Shown here: positions 29,834-40,774 of the stretch, one piece after another
Layout: every line of letters starts with the position of its first letter
Position numbering within the stretch: the first letter of the stretch is position 1
Assembly: GCF_964059075.1 (NCBI RefSeq)
Contig: NZ_OZ060377.1
Coordinates: forward strand, 248,001 to 312,000
From: Buchnera aphidicola (Pterocallis alni)
GTDB taxonomy: Bacteria; Pseudomonadota; Gammaproteobacteria; Enterobacterales; Enterobacteriaceae
Length of the DNA: 64,000 bases
Direction of reading: 5' to 3'
Program-made: the position numbers and the translations under genes
The notes under the pieces: model-generated
Databases searched by the model: none
Seen by the model: the letters and a program-made list of their open reading frames with translations, nothing else
What the model was told of the DNA's origin: nothing

Positions 29834-30094
29834 TTAATGACGTAATTTTAATTTGATTACGATATTATTGTAACGTGATATGTTCAATTTTTTTAAATAA
29901 TTTAATAATTTCCTACGTTTGGAAACTATATTTAATAAACCCCTTTTACTAGCATTATCTTTTTTATGTATAGCAAAATGTTTTTTTAAATCATTAATTT
30001 TATAGCTCAATAAAGCAATTTGTACTTCAGATTGACCAGTATTTTTACTATCACTAGTATATTTTAATATATAATCCTTTTTTATTAAATTCAT
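29834..30094 (-). CDS. rpsO: 30S ribosomal protein S15
   Basis: S15 has 86 residues (E. coli 89). The helix-rich core is clear (SEVQIALLSYKINDLKKHF, KRGLLNIVSKRRKLLNYLK). It binds 16S rRNA early in 30S assembly. The first helix is shortened by three residues. It lies between truB and pnp as in E. coli, with the stem-loop at 29746-29773 downstream. Confidence 0.96.
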   Translation of the reverse strand: MNLIKKDYILKYTSDSKNTGQSEVQIALLSYKINDLKKHFAIHKKDNASKRGLLNIVSKRRKLLNYLKKLNISRYNNIVIKLKLRH

Positions 30095-30136
30095 AAAATA
30101 TAAAAACTCCCAATTGATCTAATCATTACATTACAT

Positions 30137-31057
30137 TTATAACAAATTTATATTAATATTTAATGATTTATATGAAATTAATTGACCATATTGATCTATT
30201 CGACCAATAAAAAATTTTTTTGTATGATTTATAACAATAATTTTAACAATATTATTTTTCATCAATGAAGTAAAAAATTTTATATTTTTTTGACTTAATA
30301 TAAGTAAAGAGTTCAATTTTACCTCTATACAATTTAAGAATATTTTTTGTATTGGGATAAAAAATTGATTTATAATTGTTATGCATAACAATTTAGAATA
30401 TAACTTATGTAAATAATATAATTTCTTAAATGTAATACAATTATTAACCATGTATGAAGCAACTTGTATTCTTCTTAAATAAATTACATGTGCTCCACAA
30501 CCTAATAATTTACCTAAATCATGCACAAAAGAACGAATATAAGTACCTTTAGAACAAAAAATTTTTAATTTAATAAACTGATTATTGTACCATATGCAAT
30601 GAATTTTATAAACGCGAATATTTTTTGTAATTTTTATAATAGGTAAAATTTTTCTAATATATTTATATAAAGGTAATCCTTTATATTTTACTGCAGAATA
30701 CATAGGAGCTACTTGTGTTACTCGACTCTGTAATTTCTTTAAAGAATTATACAACAGTATACTAGAAAAATTTACTATTCTTTCTTCTAAAATTATACCT
30801 TCGGAATCATATGTAGAAGTAATTTGACCTAATTTCATAATTACATGATAAGATTTATCACTATTGATAAAATTATCAATAAATTTTGTACATTTTCCAA
30901 AAAATATAGGCAATAAACCCGTGGCTAATGGATCTAATGTTCCAGAATAACCAACTTTCTTAACACCGAGTATTTTTTTTACTTGTTGTAAAATATTATT
31001 AGAAGATATACCTGAGGGTTTATCTAATAGTAATATACCATGAATATTTTTATACAT
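30137..31057 (-). CDS. truB: TruB, tRNA pseudouridine-55 synthase
   Basis: TruB makes the universal pseudouridine 55 in the T-loop. It has 306 residues (E. coli 314). The N-terminal KPSGISSN block and catalytic Asp in GTLDPLATGLLP are intact, as are the Tyr-containing APMYSAVKYKG segment and SKGTYIRSFVHDLG. The C-terminal PUA-like domain is drifted and rich in Ile/Lys/Asn. Gene order rpsO-truB-rbfA-infB-nusA is conserved. Confidence 0.95.
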   Translation of the reverse strand: MYKNIHGILLLDKPSGISSNNILQQVKKILGVKKVGYSGTLDPLATGLLPIFFGKCTKFIDNFINSDKSYHVIMKLGQITSTYDSEGIILEERIVNFSSILLYNSLKKLQSRVTQVAPMYSAVKYKGLPLYKYIRKILPIIKITKNIRVYKIHCIWYNNQFIKLKIFCSKGTYIRSFVHDLGKLLGCGAHVIYLRRIQVASYMVNNCITFKKLYYLHKLYSKLLCITIINQFFIPIQKIFLNCIEVKLNSLLILSQKNIKFFTSLMKNNIVKIIVINHTKKFFIGRIDQYGQLISYKSLNININLL

Positions 31058-31096
31058 TATATTTTATAAAATGATTTATATATTTATTTTACATAT

Positions 31097-31492
31097 TTAT
31101 ATTTTTTTTAATAAATTAGATATTTTTATTCCTTCAACTAAAGAATTATCATAATCAAATAATAAAAATGGTATTTTCCTTAATTTTATCCTGTAAGATA
31201 ACATTTTTCTAATATATTTTGATGCACCTTTTAAAATACAAAGAATTTCTTTACTATTTTTCTTATGATATAAATTATTATAACAATTTTTATTAATATT
31301 TAAAGAACTAATAAAAATTTTTGCAAAAGATAAATCACGTGATAACTTAACCATTGATATTGTAATCATACAATTAATTCTAGGATCACGTATATATCTT
31401 AATAAAATAATTGATATTTCTTTTTTTAATTCTTGAGCTATTCTAGTAGAACGATGAAAAGCCATAGTAGATGATTTATTAAAAAATTTCAT
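31097..31492 (-). CDS. rbfA: RbfA, 30S ribosome-binding factor
   Basis: RbfA helps mature the 5' end of 16S rRNA. The KH-like core is recognised by RIAQELKKEISIILL, DPRI, MVKLSRDLSFAKIFIS and YDNSLVEGIKISNLL. The length of 131 from the first ATG is near E. coli (133), but the ATG nine codons later (31465) fits the E. coli N-terminus better; neither has a clear ribosome site. The flexible acidic C-terminal tail of E. coli RbfA is missing. Confidence 0.92.
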   Translation of the reverse strand: MKFFNKSSTMAFHRSTRIAQELKKEISIILLRYIRDPRINCMITISMVKLSRDLSFAKIFISSLNINKNCYNNLYHKKNSKEILCILKGASKYIRKMLSYRIKLRKIPFLLFDYDNSLVEGIKISNLLKKI

Positions 31493-31530
31493 AAAATATA
31501 TTAAACATATTGATAATTATAAATAAATTT

Positions 31531-34068
31531 TTATGATAACATTTGATATGATTCAATCATATCTCCGACACAAATTTCATTATAATTCTTAACAACTATA
31601 CCGCACTCTTTTCCAGTACCAACTTCATTGATATCTTCTTTAAATCTACGTAAAGATTCTAATTCACCTATATATATTATTTTATTATTTCTAAGAATAC
31701 GAACTGAATATTTTTTCTTAATTACCCCGTTCATCACCATACACCCTGCAATAAAGGTATGTTTAGTTAATTTAAATATGTTCCTAACTTCAGCAGATCC
31801 AAAAAATAATGATTCTTTTTTGGGTATCGAATAAGTATTAATTATAGACTGAATATCATCAATTAAATTATAAATCACTGAATAATAATTGATATTAATA
31901 TTGTTTTTTTTAATTAAACAATTAGCTAATACATTAGCCTTGACATTAAAACCTATTAATTGAGATCTAGAAGATACTGATAAAGATACATCTGTTTCTG
32001 TAATATTACCTACACTAGCATGCACAATTTTGATCATAACATATTTATTCGAAAGATTAGACATGTACTCTAAAATTGCTTCCAATGAACCTTGCACATC
32101 ACATTTTACTACAAAATTTAAAATAATACGTTTATCTTGAACAAATTTTTCAAATACATGATTAACATCTGTTTCTTTCGTTGGAAAAACAATTTGATTC
32201 TCTTGAATATTTTTTTTAGATTCAATAATTTCTCTAGCTTGTCTTTCATTTTTTACAACATTGAAACTATCGCCACTATTTGGTACAGATGATAAACCAA
32301 ATATTTCTACAGGAATAGAAGGCCCAACATGTATTAAATGATCTCCAAAACAATTTGTAATAGAACGTACTTTCCCATAACTTAAACCGCATAATATATA
32401 ATCACCTTTATTTAATATACCTTCTTTCACAATAACAGTAGCTATTGGGCCATAATTTTTACTTAAAGATGCTTCAACCACTATACCACTAGCAATACCT
32501 TCTGATATTGTATATAATTCCATAATTTCCGATTGTAATAATATAGAATTCAATAAATTATTAATACCTTCACCAGTAATAGCTGAAACACCCACAAAAA
32601 TAGTTTCCCCACCCAATTCTTCAGATAAAATAGAATATTTCATTAATTCTTGTTTTATTTTATCTGGGAAATATGTTGGTTTATCTATTTTATTAATCGC
32701 TACTATGAGTGGAACATTATAATGTTGTATATGTTTAATAGATTCTATAGTTTGCGGTTTAATACCATCATCACCGGCAATGACTAAAACAACAATATCA
32801 GTTAATTGTATACCTCTGGCGCGCATTTGTACAAAAGCAGAGTGCCCTGGAGTATCTAAAAAAGTAATAATTTTTTTTTCTACTTCTATATGATATGCTC
32901 CAATATGTTGAGTAATACCACCAAATTCACCACTTACTACTTTAGTAGAACGAATATAATCTAACAAAGATGTTTTTCCGTGATCTACATGCCCAACTAT
33001 AGTGACGATGGGTGGTCTTATTTTTTTATCATATTTTTTATTTATAGAATAACAATTTTCTAACATTAATTTTTCTAATTCATTATCGTGACGTAAAATA
33101 ACATCATAACCAATTTCTTCTACTATTATCTTAGCCAGTTTTTGATCTAAAATATGAGTATGATGAGCTCTAATACCCATTCCAAAAAACATGTTTATTA
33201 ATTGTACACTTTTAATAGCTAATTTATTAGATAAATTAGATATTGTAATAGTATTACCAATAATAACATGTTTAACAAAATTATTTTTAAACTTTTTTAA
33301 ATTCTGCTTTAATAAATATTTTTTTATATTTTTTATATTCTTAACAGGTGATTGAACAATTAATTGATTAAAATCTTGATTAGATATTACATCATAATTA
33401 ACAGGTTTTTTATTTTTATTTTTAAATTTTTTTCTTTTACTACTAGAATGATTATCATAACTAATAATATTATTCTTATCTTGTATTTTATTTAAACTAG
33501 AAAAACGTTTTAGGTTATAATCATAAGATAAATGATTAATCATAGCTTTATTAGAAGAAACTTCTTTAATTTTTTTAGAAACATGTGTGTTAGTTTTTTT
33601 ATAATATATTGAATTTTTAACTTGAAAATCTTTTTTTTTATTTAATTTATCTGGTTTTTTTAAATAAATATCATGTTTTTTTTTTACTTCTACGATATTT
33701 AAAATATTTTTTTTTCTCACATCATTAATTTTATTATATTGCCCTTTTGATATAGTATGAACATGATTCTTATTCTTGTTTTCAATATTTGTAATATTTT
33801 TATTTTTAATATTAATATATTTATTATTTATTTTATAATTTGTAGAATGAATAGATTTAGATTTATTAATATTTATTATGTTATTTTTTTTTTCATCATT
33901 TAATGATAATTCATTTTTAGAAGATAAATAATGTAATAATAATTTTTTTTCATTTAAGCTGATAGAGTCAGATTCTTTTTTTATAATACCTATACCTGCA
34001 AATTTTTTTATTAGCTCCAAAACCGATATGTTCATTAAATTAGAGAAAGATTTTAAAGTCATATTCAT
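31531..34068 (-). CDS. infB: Translation initiation factor IF-2
   Basis: IF-2 is the GTPase that places initiator tRNA on the 30S subunit. The start at 34068 follows an AAGG ribosome site and gives 845 residues (E. coli 890); an upstream ATG at 34101 overlaps nusA. An N-terminal IF2-N domain is followed by a long Lys/Asn-rich linker (about 50-270) in place of the usual Ala/Glu/Arg-rich one. The G domain has [14 protein letters not shown] and NKID, then domains II-IV. It is 19 bp downstream of nusA, in the same operon. Confidence 0.96.
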   Translation of the reverse strand: MNMTLKSFSNLMNISVLELIKKFAGIGIIKKESDSISLNEKKLLLHYLSSKNELSLNDEKKNNIININKSKSIHSTNYKINNKYINIKNKNITNIENKNKNHVHTISKGQYNKINDVRKKNILNIVEVKKKHDIYLKKPDKLNKKKDFQVKNSIYYKKTNTHVSKKIKEVSSNKAMINHLSYDYNLKRFSSLNKIQDKNNIISYDNHSSSKRKKFKNKNKKPVNYDVISNQDFNQLIVQSPVKNIKNIKKYLLKQNLKKFKNNFVKHVIIGNTITISNLSNKLAIKSVQLINMFFGMGIRAHHTHILDQKLAKIIVEEIGYDVILRHDNELEKLMLENCYSINKKYDKKIRPPIVTIVGHVDHGKTSLLDYIRSTKVVSGEFGGITQHIGAYHIEVEKKIITFLDTPGHSAFVQMRARGIQLTDIVVLVIAGDDGIKPQTIESIKHIQHYNVPLIVAINKIDKPTYFPDKIKQELMKYSILSEELGGETIFVGVSAITGEGINNLLNSILLQSEIMELYTISEGIASGIVVEASLSKNYGPIATVIVKEGILNKGDYILCGLSYGKVRSITNCFGDHLIHVGPSIPVEIFGLSSVPNSGDSFNVVKNERQAREIIESKKNIQENQIVFPTKETDVNHVFEKFVQDKRIILNFVVKCDVQGSLEAILEYMSNLSNKYVMIKIVHASVGNITETDVSLSVSSRSQLIGFNVKANVLANCLIKKNNININYYSVIYNLIDDIQSIINTYSIPKKESLFFGSAEVRNIFKLTKHTFIAGCMVMNGVIKKKYSVRILRNNKIIYIGELESLRRFKEDINEVGTGKECGIVVKNYNEICVGDMIESYQMLS

Positions 34069-34087
34069 GATTTTACCTTTTATATAA

Positions 34088-35569
34088 TTAAAATTTACCA
34101 TTAAACCAACACATGTTTCTAGCTTCTATAATTAATGCACCGGCTTTTTTAATATTTAATTCATGAATATCAATTAAATCATAAACCGTTTGATTAGATA
34201 ATGTTTCTAAAGTAAATATATTTTTTTTGTATAATTGAAATAATAAATCCTGATTCATACCATATAAAGATAATAAAGTGTATTGTGTATCTTTTGTATA
34301 TATTTTTTTACTTATTAAAAGATTAGATAATATTTCATTCGAAATATTTTGTATTTTATATGCAGAATATTGATTCATTTCTTTTATTTTTAATAATTCA
34401 GAATATGGTATACATACTAAATCCTCTAAAGAAGAAATTCCCGATCTAATTAGAGCATACACCATACTTTTTTTAATGTTTAAATACATATTAAATGAAT
34501 TTATAATTTTATATATTTTTCTTTTATTTGTACTATATAGATCATTTGTTGTTAAAATATTTAAATCCCAATTAATCAACTTTGAAGATAATCTAACATT
34601 TTGACCATTTTTACCAATTGCTTGTGCTAGATATTTTGCATCCACAGTAATATCTATTGAACGACTAGATTTATGAATAAGAATAGAAATTACCTCTATA
34701 GGAACCATGGCATTCATAATAAATTGTATTGGATTTTTATCCCATAAAATAATATCTATTCTCTCTCCACGTAACTCTCTAGATACTGCTTGTACTCTAA
34801 ATCCCTGAATTCCAATACAAGATCCAATAGGATCTACAGTACTATCATAACTTACAACCGAAATTTTAGATCTAACTCCAGGATCACGAGAAACAGATTT
34901 AATCTCTACTAACTTTTCGCGAATTTCAGGAACTTCAATATAAAACAATTCTAATAACATTTCAGGAATCGAACGACTAATATATAATGTAATAATTTTA
35001 GATTTCGTGTATAACTTATATAATACTCCTTTAATTTGATCACCAATATTAAATTTATCTTTAGTTAATAAATGTTCTCTCATAATAATTGCTTCAACAT
35101 CATTAGCTACATCTAATACTATATAATGACGAGTAATTCTTTTTACGATTCCCTTAATCATCTTACCTTTATTCTGATACAATTTTTCAATCATAATACT
35201 TCTTTCAACTTCTTTAACTTTTTTAATAATAATTTTTTTTGCTACTTGTATAGTAAATCGATCAAATGATACAGATTGAATTTGATATTCTATAAAATCA
35301 TTTAATTTAGCTTCTTTATTTTCAAATTTAGCTGCTTCCAAAGTAATTTGTTTCGTAGGAAATCGTACCTTATTGACAATTTTCCATCTTCTTAATGTAT
35401 TAAAATTACCACTTTTTCTATCAATATTAACCCTAACATCAATTTCTTGCGGGTGTCTTTTTTTTGTTACTATAGATAATGCTGTTTCTAACACTTCAAA
35501 AATTTTTTCACGAGGTAAAGATTTTTCATACGATACTAATTCTACCACTGATAAAATTTCTTTATTCAT
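34088..35569 (-). CDS. nusA: Transcription elongation/termination factor NusA
   Basis: NusA controls pausing, termination and antitermination. The start at 35569 gives MNKEILSVVELVSYEKSLPREKIFE, matching E. coli, and 493 residues (E. coli 495); an ATG twelve codons upstream is less likely. Domains in order: RNAP-binding N-terminal domain, S1 (about 135-200), two KH domains (DPVGSCIGIQGFRVQAV-like and AQAIGKNGQNVRL), and two C-terminal acidic-repeat helix-hairpin units. The rimP gene that precedes nusA in E. coli is missing. Confidence 0.96.
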   Translation of the reverse strand: MNKEILSVVELVSYEKSLPREKIFEVLETALSIVTKKRHPQEIDVRVNIDRKSGNFNTLRRWKIVNKVRFPTKQITLEAAKFENKEAKLNDFIEYQIQSVSFDRFTIQVAKKIIIKKVKEVERSIMIEKLYQNKGKMIKGIVKRITRHYIVLDVANDVEAIIMREHLLTKDKFNIGDQIKGVLYKLYTKSKIITLYISRSIPEMLLELFYIEVPEIREKLVEIKSVSRDPGVRSKISVVSYDSTVDPIGSCIGIQGFRVQAVSRELRGERIDIILWDKNPIQFIMNAMVPIEVISILIHKSSRSIDITVDAKYLAQAIGKNGQNVRLSSKLINWDLNILTTNDLYSTNKRKIYKIINSFNMYLNIKKSMVYALIRSGISSLEDLVCIPYSELLKIKEMNQYSAYKIQNISNEILSNLLISKKIYTKDTQYTLLSLYGMNQDLLFQLYKKNIFTLETLSNQTVYDLIDIHELNIKKAGALIIEARNMCWFNGKF

Positions 35570-35800
35570 TATATCAACCTCAATATACTTAACATTATAC
35601 TCCAAAAAACAATTTTAAATATTTTATATATTATTAATGTACTTTATAAAATATACAAATTTAACAAGTCATCGAGTAAATATAAAATCATTTAAATAAA
35701 TTATTTTCATAAAATATTTATAAAATAGCATATAAATATCAAAATAAAATTTTATAAGACTATTTTATATCAACATGTTAAATATCAAATCCATCTTTAA

Positions 35801-35887
35801 TACCGAGAGTGGGATTTGAACCCACATGCTATGTTATATAGCACTATCTCCTCAAGATAGCGTGTTTACCTATTTCACCATCCCGGC
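35801..35887 (-). tRNA. leuU: tRNA-Leu(GAG)
   Basis: A class II tRNA with acceptor GCCGGGA pairing to TCTCGGT, anticodon loop TTGAGGA (GAG) and a long variable arm. No CCA is encoded. It lies between secG and nusA as leuU does in E. coli. With the UAA and UAG isoacceptors, three leucine tRNAs are in this window. Confidence 0.95.
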
Positions 35888-35982
35888 ATAACAAATAAAT
35901 ATATAATATAATAAAAAAATCATATTTTATTACAATAAATATAAAAAATAATATATATTATATAATATATAATATATACATT

Positions 35983-36222
35983 TTATTTTTGTATAATGTA
36001 TATTTTATGATTTAAAAAACAGATTAAAATACTGAAAAATAAAAATAAAAAAACAAGAATTTTTATTATAATATTTATAAAAGAATCATGATAAATAAAA
36101 TCTAAAAAATTAAACTTATTATTATAATTATAAAAATTATCATAATTTAAATTATTAAATATAATTAATAAAATTAATATACAAGATATAACAATAAAAA
36201 TACATAAAATAAAATTATACAT
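35983..36222 (-). CDS. secG: SecG, protein-export channel subunit, reduced
   Basis: A 79-residue membrane protein with two hydrophobic segments (about 4-24 and 52-72) separated by a short Asn/Tyr-rich loop, which is SecG topology. E. coli SecG has 110 residues; the polar C-terminal tail and the glycine-rich loop are gone. Sequence alone is weak. The call rests on topology, the MYxxxL start and position between ftsH and tRNA-Leu(GAG), exactly as in E. coli. SecG stimulates SecYEG export but is not essential. Confidence 0.72.
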   Translation of the reverse strand: MYNFILCIFIVISCILILLIIFNNLNYDNFYNYNNKFNFLDFIYHDSFINIIIKILVFLFLFFSILICFLNHKIYIIQK

Positions 36223-36456
36223 AATAATACTATATCTTCCTAAAATAAATTAATATACATGTAATAAATTAACAATTTTATTATATATCATTTTTAACCA
36301 ACTATAAAACATACAAAATTTAATTAATATATATATATTATAATATAGATCATTTAATAATACATAATAATAATTACAAAAAAAGATATATTTTTTAATA
36401 AACATTTTAAATCATATAAATATATTAATTTACAATATTCTATACAAAAATTTCTT

Positions 36457-38274
36457 TTATTTAACAAAAAATTTTTCACATTTTCTATTCATCAAATGAT
36501 CAATTTGAAAAGAATTTAATGTTTCATATTTCATTAAAGCATCTTTCATATTATGTAAAATGTCTAAATGATCATATAATAAATTTTTAGCTCTTATATA
36601 ATTTCGATCAATTAATAACTTAATCTCTTGATCAATAATACTAGATGTATCAGTAGAAGTAATATGTGATGTAGAATTTACGCTCTCGTAAAATACATTT
36701 TCTCTCGTATTATTTTTATATAGTAATGGACCTAATTTATCTGAAAAACCCCATTTTGTAACCATATTTCTTGCTAAATCTGTAGCAATTTGAATATCAT
36801 TTACCGCTCCAGTAGAAACTTTTTGTACACCATAAATTATTTCTTCAGCTAAACGACCTCCGTATAAGGTAGAAATTTTACTTTCTAATTTTTCTTTACT
36901 AATACTTACAGAATCTACTTTAGGTAAAAAAAATGTTACTCCTAAAGCTCTACCTCTAGGAACAATAGTCACCTTATGAGCAGGATCATGTTCAGGTACT
37001 AATCTCCCAATAATTACATGACCTGATTCATGATATGCTGTACATTCTTTTTGAATTTCTGTCATCAACATAGACCTTCTTTCTGCACCAATCATAATTT
37101 TATCTTTAGCTTTTTCAAAATCTAACATCGATACTACTTGATTATTTTCTTTAGCGGCAAATAAAGCAGATTCATTAACTAAATTACGTAGATCTGCTCC
37201 AGAAAATCCAGGAGTTCCCCTAGCAATAATTAACGGATCAACATCAGATGCCAATGGAATATTTTTCATATGTACTTGTAAAATTTCTTTTCTACCAATC
37301 ATATCTGGTAATGAAACAAAAACATGACGGTCAAATCTTCCAGGTCTTAATAAAGCAGAATCTAAAACATCTGGTCTATTTGTAGCAGCAATTAAAATAA
37401 TTCCTTCATTTCCTTTAAATCCATCCATTTCTACTAACATTTGATTTAAAGTTTGTTCTCTTTCATCATTACCACCCGAAACACCACCTCTTTGACGACC
37501 AACAGCATCTATTTCATCAATAAAAATTATACAAGGAGATACATTGCGAGCATGTTCAAAAACATCACGTACTCTTGACGCACCTACACCAACAAACATT
37601 TCTACAAAATCAGAACCTGATAACGTTAAAAAAGAAACTTGCGCTTCACCAGCAATTGCTTTTGCTAATAATGTTTTACCTGTTCCGGGAGGTCCAATCA
37701 TTAAAATACCATTAGGAATTTTTCCCCCTAATTTTTGAAATTTTTTTGGTTCTTTTAAATATTCTACTATTTCACTCACTTCTTCCTTAGCTTCATTACA
37801 TCCCGCAACATCAGAAAAAGTAATTTTAATATTTTTATCAGTTACAATATGCATTTTACTTTTACCAAAAGAATTACTTTTTCCAACATTATTTTTAAAT
37901 TGTTTCATGAAATACATCCATACTGATACTAATAGTAATGTTGGAAACCATGAAACAAAAATAGATAAGTACATATTATGTTTTTTGATAGGGATTCCAT
38001 TAATAGCAATATGATGTGATAAAAGCAGATTTAATAATTTAGAATCATATATTGGAAGATAAGTACGATACTCTGTTTGATCTTTTTTTTTTAAAATAAT
38101 ATTATTACCATGTATAGTAACTTTTTCTACTTCATTTTTACGAACAGAAGATAAAAAATCAGTATAATCAATATTATTATCTCCTTTAAAAATGAAATTT
38201 ATACCACATAATATACATATAAACAACATTAATGCCATTAACCAAAATAAAAAATTTTTTATTATATCACCCAA
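36457..38274 (-). CDS. ftsH: FtsH, membrane-anchored AAA+ zinc protease
   Basis: FtsH degrades misfolded membrane and regulatory proteins. Membrane spans are at about 7-29 and 102-124. The AAA+ module has Walker A GPPGTGKT (194-201), Walker B IIFIDEID and the second region of homology. The protease site is HESGH (415-419). It has 605 residues; E. coli has about 644, and the difference is mostly the C-terminal tail. No in-frame ATG precedes the first span; TTG at 38274 follows a GAGG ribosome site eight bases upstream. It is 58 bp downstream of rlmE, as in E. coli. Confidence 0.96.
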   Translation of the reverse strand: MGDIIKNFLFWLMALMLFICILCGINFIFKGDNNIDYTDFLSSVRKNEVEKVTIHGNNIILKKKDQTEYRTYLPIYDSKLLNLLLSHHIAINGIPIKKHNMYLSIFVSWFPTLLLVSVWMYFMKQFKNNVGKSNSFGKSKMHIVTDKNIKITFSDVAGCNEAKEEVSEIVEYLKEPKKFQKLGGKIPNGILMIGPPGTGKTLLAKAIAGEAQVSFLTLSGSDFVEMFVGVGASRVRDVFEHARNVSPCIIFIDEIDAVGRQRGGVSGGNDEREQTLNQMLVEMDGFKGNEGIILIAATNRPDVLDSALLRPGRFDRHVFVSLPDMIGRKEILQVHMKNIPLASDVDPLIIARGTPGFSGADLRNLVNESALFAAKENNQVVSMLDFEKAKDKIMIGAERRSMLMTEIQKECTAYHESGHVIIGRLVPEHDPAHKVTIVPRGRALGVTFFLPKVDSVSISKEKLESKISTLYGGRLAEEIIYGVQKVSTGAVNDIQIATDLARNMVTKWGFSDKLGPLLYKNNTRENVFYESVNSTSHITSTDTSSIIDQEIKLLIDRNYIRAKNLLYDHLDILHNMKDALMKYETLNSFQIDHLMNRKCEKFFVK

Positions 38275-38332
38275 AACATTAACCTCATAAAAATTATAAC
38301 CATATTAAAAATAAACTATGAAATAAAATACA

Positions 38333-38956
38333 TTATTTTTTAAAACCTATAGCCAAAATAAATATTTCACGAGACCTATTACGAGATGCTACAGGTTTAC
38401 ACACTTTCACAATATTAAAATACAACTGTAATTTATTAAAAAAATTTTTCACACCTAATCCTTGAAAAATTTTTACTAACAATATCCCTTTGTTAGATAA
38501 AGTCATATACGCTATTTCAAAAACTAAGTTGGCTAAAAAAATAGAACGAGGTATATCTATTGTTGATATACCAGTAAGATTAGGAGAAATATCAGACATT
38601 ACTACATCTACTTTTTTTTTTAATAATTGTAATATATGCATTCTAGTTTCTTGAATAGAAATATCACCTTGAATAAAAAATACTCCCGGTATATCAGACA
38701 TAAGATTTATATCACAAGCAATAATATAACCATATTTTCCTATTTTATGCAGTGCATATTGAGACCAACTCCCAGGAAAAGAACCTAAATCAATGATATG
38801 CATTTTATCTTTTAATAAGTTATATTTTAAATCAATATCACGTAATTTAAACCAAGCTCTAGATCTCAAATTATTTAATTGAGCATCTTTAACAAATCGA
38901 TCTGTAAAATGTTCATATAACCATCTTCGGGAAGAAATAGAACGTTTTTTTTTCAT
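38333..38956 (-). CDS. rlmE: RlmE (RrmJ/FtsJ), 23S rRNA Um2552 methyltransferase
   Basis: RlmE methylates the ribose of U2552 late in 50S assembly. It has 207 residues (E. coli 209). The catalytic K-D-K-E set can be placed in RAWFKLRDI, VVMSDISPN, LLVKIFQG and SREIFIL. The SAM loop LGAAPGGWSQ of E. coli reads LGSFPGSWSQ here, a slight change in a glycine-rich loop. It pairs with ftsH in one transcript. Confidence 0.95.
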   Translation of the reverse strand: MKKKRSISSRRWLYEHFTDRFVKDAQLNNLRSRAWFKLRDIDLKYNLLKDKMHIIDLGSFPGSWSQYALHKIGKYGYIIACDINLMSDIPGVFFIQGDISIQETRMHILQLLKKKVDVVMSDISPNLTGISTIDIPRSIFLANLVFEIAYMTLSNKGILLVKIFQGLGVKNFFNKLQLYFNIVKVCKPVASRNRSREIFILAIGFKK

Positions 38957-39090
38957 ATAAGATATGTATTTTAATGTATGAAATAAAAAATAAATTTATA
39001 TTGTTCGCATATAAATAAAAATTTATTTTTTTATTTATATGCTGTAAATACTATTTTTTCTAAAAAATAAAAAATATTTCAATAAATTAA

Positions 39091-39567
39091 TTAAATATAT
39101 TCAATATTTAAAATTTGATATTTTATTACTCCAGATGGTGTACTAACATCAACAATATCTTTGATTGATTTGCCAATTAAACTACGAGATAAGGGAGAGT
39201 TAATAGAAATTAATCCATTATTACAATCAGATTCATCATCTCCTACAATACAAAAAACAAATTTTTTATTATTATTTATATTTAATATACTAACGGTAGA
39301 ACCAAAAACCACTTTCCCGTTATATTCGACATTTTTAATATCAATGACTTGTGCATAATATAATTTGGATTCAATATCTTGAATTCTTTGTTCACAAAAA
39401 CCTTGTTCTTCTCTAGCAGCATGATATTCAGCATTTTCTTTCAAATCACCATGCTTTCTAGATTCAATAATTGCTTTAATAATTGCTGGTCTTGTAATTG
39501 ATTTTAAATATTTTAATTCTTTTTTTAATTTTTTAAAACCATTAATAGTCATTGGTATTTTATACAT
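39091..39567 (-). CDS. greA: Transcript cleavage factor GreA
   Basis: GreA rescues backtracked RNA polymerase by stimulating transcript cleavage. The ATG at 39567 has an AAGGA ribosome site and gives [14 protein letters not shown] and 158 residues, as in E. coli; a frame extending 16 codons upstream is unlikely. The coiled-coil tip [19 protein letters not shown] with its acidic pair is intact, and the FKBP-like C-terminal domain is complete. It is 134 bp upstream of rlmE. Confidence 0.96.
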   Translation of the reverse strand: MYKIPMTINGFKKLKKELKYLKSITRPAIIKAIIESRKHGDLKENAEYHAAREEQGFCEQRIQDIESKLYYAQVIDIKNVEYNGKVVFGSTVSILNINNNKKFVFCIVGDDESDCNNGLISINSPLSRSLIGKSIKDIVDVSTPSGVIKYQILNIEYI

Positions 39568-39713
39568 AATTCTATTCCTTTTATATAATACATTACTAAT
39601 CATTATAATTTTCATATACTATATTTTAAATAAATTACATTTTAAACATTGTATAAATAATTAATATTATTTAAAATAATATTTCAAAATACATCATATA
39701 AAATAATTACATT

Positions 39714-39965
39714 ATGAAAAATAAAAATTTAAAAGAATATATTTTACAAAATGTTCAGTTAAGCAATATATATTTAAAAGGTGATAACAATCATATTCAT
39801 ATTATTGCTATAGGAGATATTTTTATTGGAATGAAAAATATACAAAAACAACAAATAATATATAAACCATTAACAAAATATATTATAAAAAAAAAAATTC
39901 ACTCTGTTACAATTGATACATTTACCAATCAAGAATGGAAAAAAAAAAGAAAATCTTTTTTATAA
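39714..39965 (+). CDS. ibaG: IbaG (YrbA), BolA-family iron-sulfur regulator
   Basis: A small BolA-fold protein of 83 residues (E. coli IbaG about 84-89). The family core is visible: YLKGDNNHIHIIAIGDIF, followed by KKQxxxYxPL-type sequence (IQKQQIIYKPL) and IHSVTIDTFTNQEW. BolA-family proteins pair with monothiol glutaredoxins in iron-sulfur and acid-stress functions. In E. coli murA follows; here rplU follows after 105 bp. Confidence 0.88.
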   Translation: MKNKNLKEYILQNVQLSNIYLKGDNNHIHIIAIGDIFIGMKNIQKQQIIYKPLTKYIIKKKIHSVTIDTFTNQEWKKKRKSFL

Positions 39966-40070
39966 TACATGTTAATCATCAAAATACAATAACAACATAA
40001 TACCTTAATAAACGATATTCTATTTCTCAAATATATGTAAAAATTTTTCACATAAAAATAAGGATCAAAT

Positions 40071-40388
40071 ATGTATGCTATTTTTGCGCATAGTGGAAAA
40101 CAGTACCAGGTTAAAGAAGGGGAAACAGTAAGAGTAGAAAAAATCAACCTTGAACAAGGAAAAAAAATTACATTTTCAGAAATATTAATGGTAATACAAA
40201 CAAACCAAGTATTTATTGGAGAACCAACAGTACATAATAGTTATATTCATGGATATATTTTAAAACACGGAAAACATAAAAAAATTAAAATTTTTAAATT
40301 TAGTAGAAGAAAACATTATAAAAAAAAACAAGGACATAGACAACATTTTACAGATGTAAAAATTGTCAATATTAGCATGAAACACTAA
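40071..40388 (+). CDS. rplU: 50S ribosomal protein L21
   Basis: L21 has 105 residues (E. coli 103). MYAIFAHSGKQYQVKEGETVRVEK is the family N-terminus, and the end KHYKKKQGHRQHFTDVKI matches the 23S rRNA-binding KxxGHRQxxT pattern. An AGGA ribosome site precedes it. It lies 12 bp before rpmA, the conserved pair. Confidence 0.97.
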   Translation: MYAIFAHSGKQYQVKEGETVRVEKINLEQGKKITFSEILMVIQTNQVFIGEPTVHNSYIHGYILKHGKHKKIKIFKFSRRKHYKKKQGHRQHFTDVKIVNISMKH

Positions 40389-40400
40389 AAAGGATAAAAT

Positions 40401-40661
40401 ATGGCTCAAAAAAAAGCAGGTGGATCTACTAGGAATGGTAGAGATTCTCGATCTAAAAGATTGGGGATTAAAAAATTTGGAGGACAATCAGTACTTTCAG
40501 GATCAATTATTATTAGACAAAGAGGAACAAAATTTCATCCTGGTACCAATACTAAAATAGGTAAAGACCATACAATATTTGCAGTGAAAGCAGGAATAGT
40601 ACATTTTAGTATTAATGGATTAAAAAAAAAAAAATACGTCAATATTATTTCTAATCAATAA
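40401..40661 (+). CDS. rpmA: 50S ribosomal protein L27
   Basis: L27 has 86 residues (E. coli 85). The N-terminal arm that reaches the peptidyl-transferase centre is intact ([20 protein letters not shown]), followed by GTKFHPGTN and GKDHTIFA. Ribosome site AAAGGA. It is followed by obgE, as in E. coli after yhbE loss. Confidence 0.97.
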   Translation: MAQKKAGGSTRNGRDSRSKRLGIKKFGGQSVLSGSIIIRQRGTKFHPGTNTKIGKDHTIFAVKAGIVHFSINGLKKKKYVNIISNQ

Positions 40662-40774
40662 ATATTACCTTAAATCAAGATATAATTCGTATATATTATT
40701 ACTAATATTATTGATAATAAAGATATTTATAAAAATTATGTCAAATAATATCATTAATCATGAGATATAGTAAT

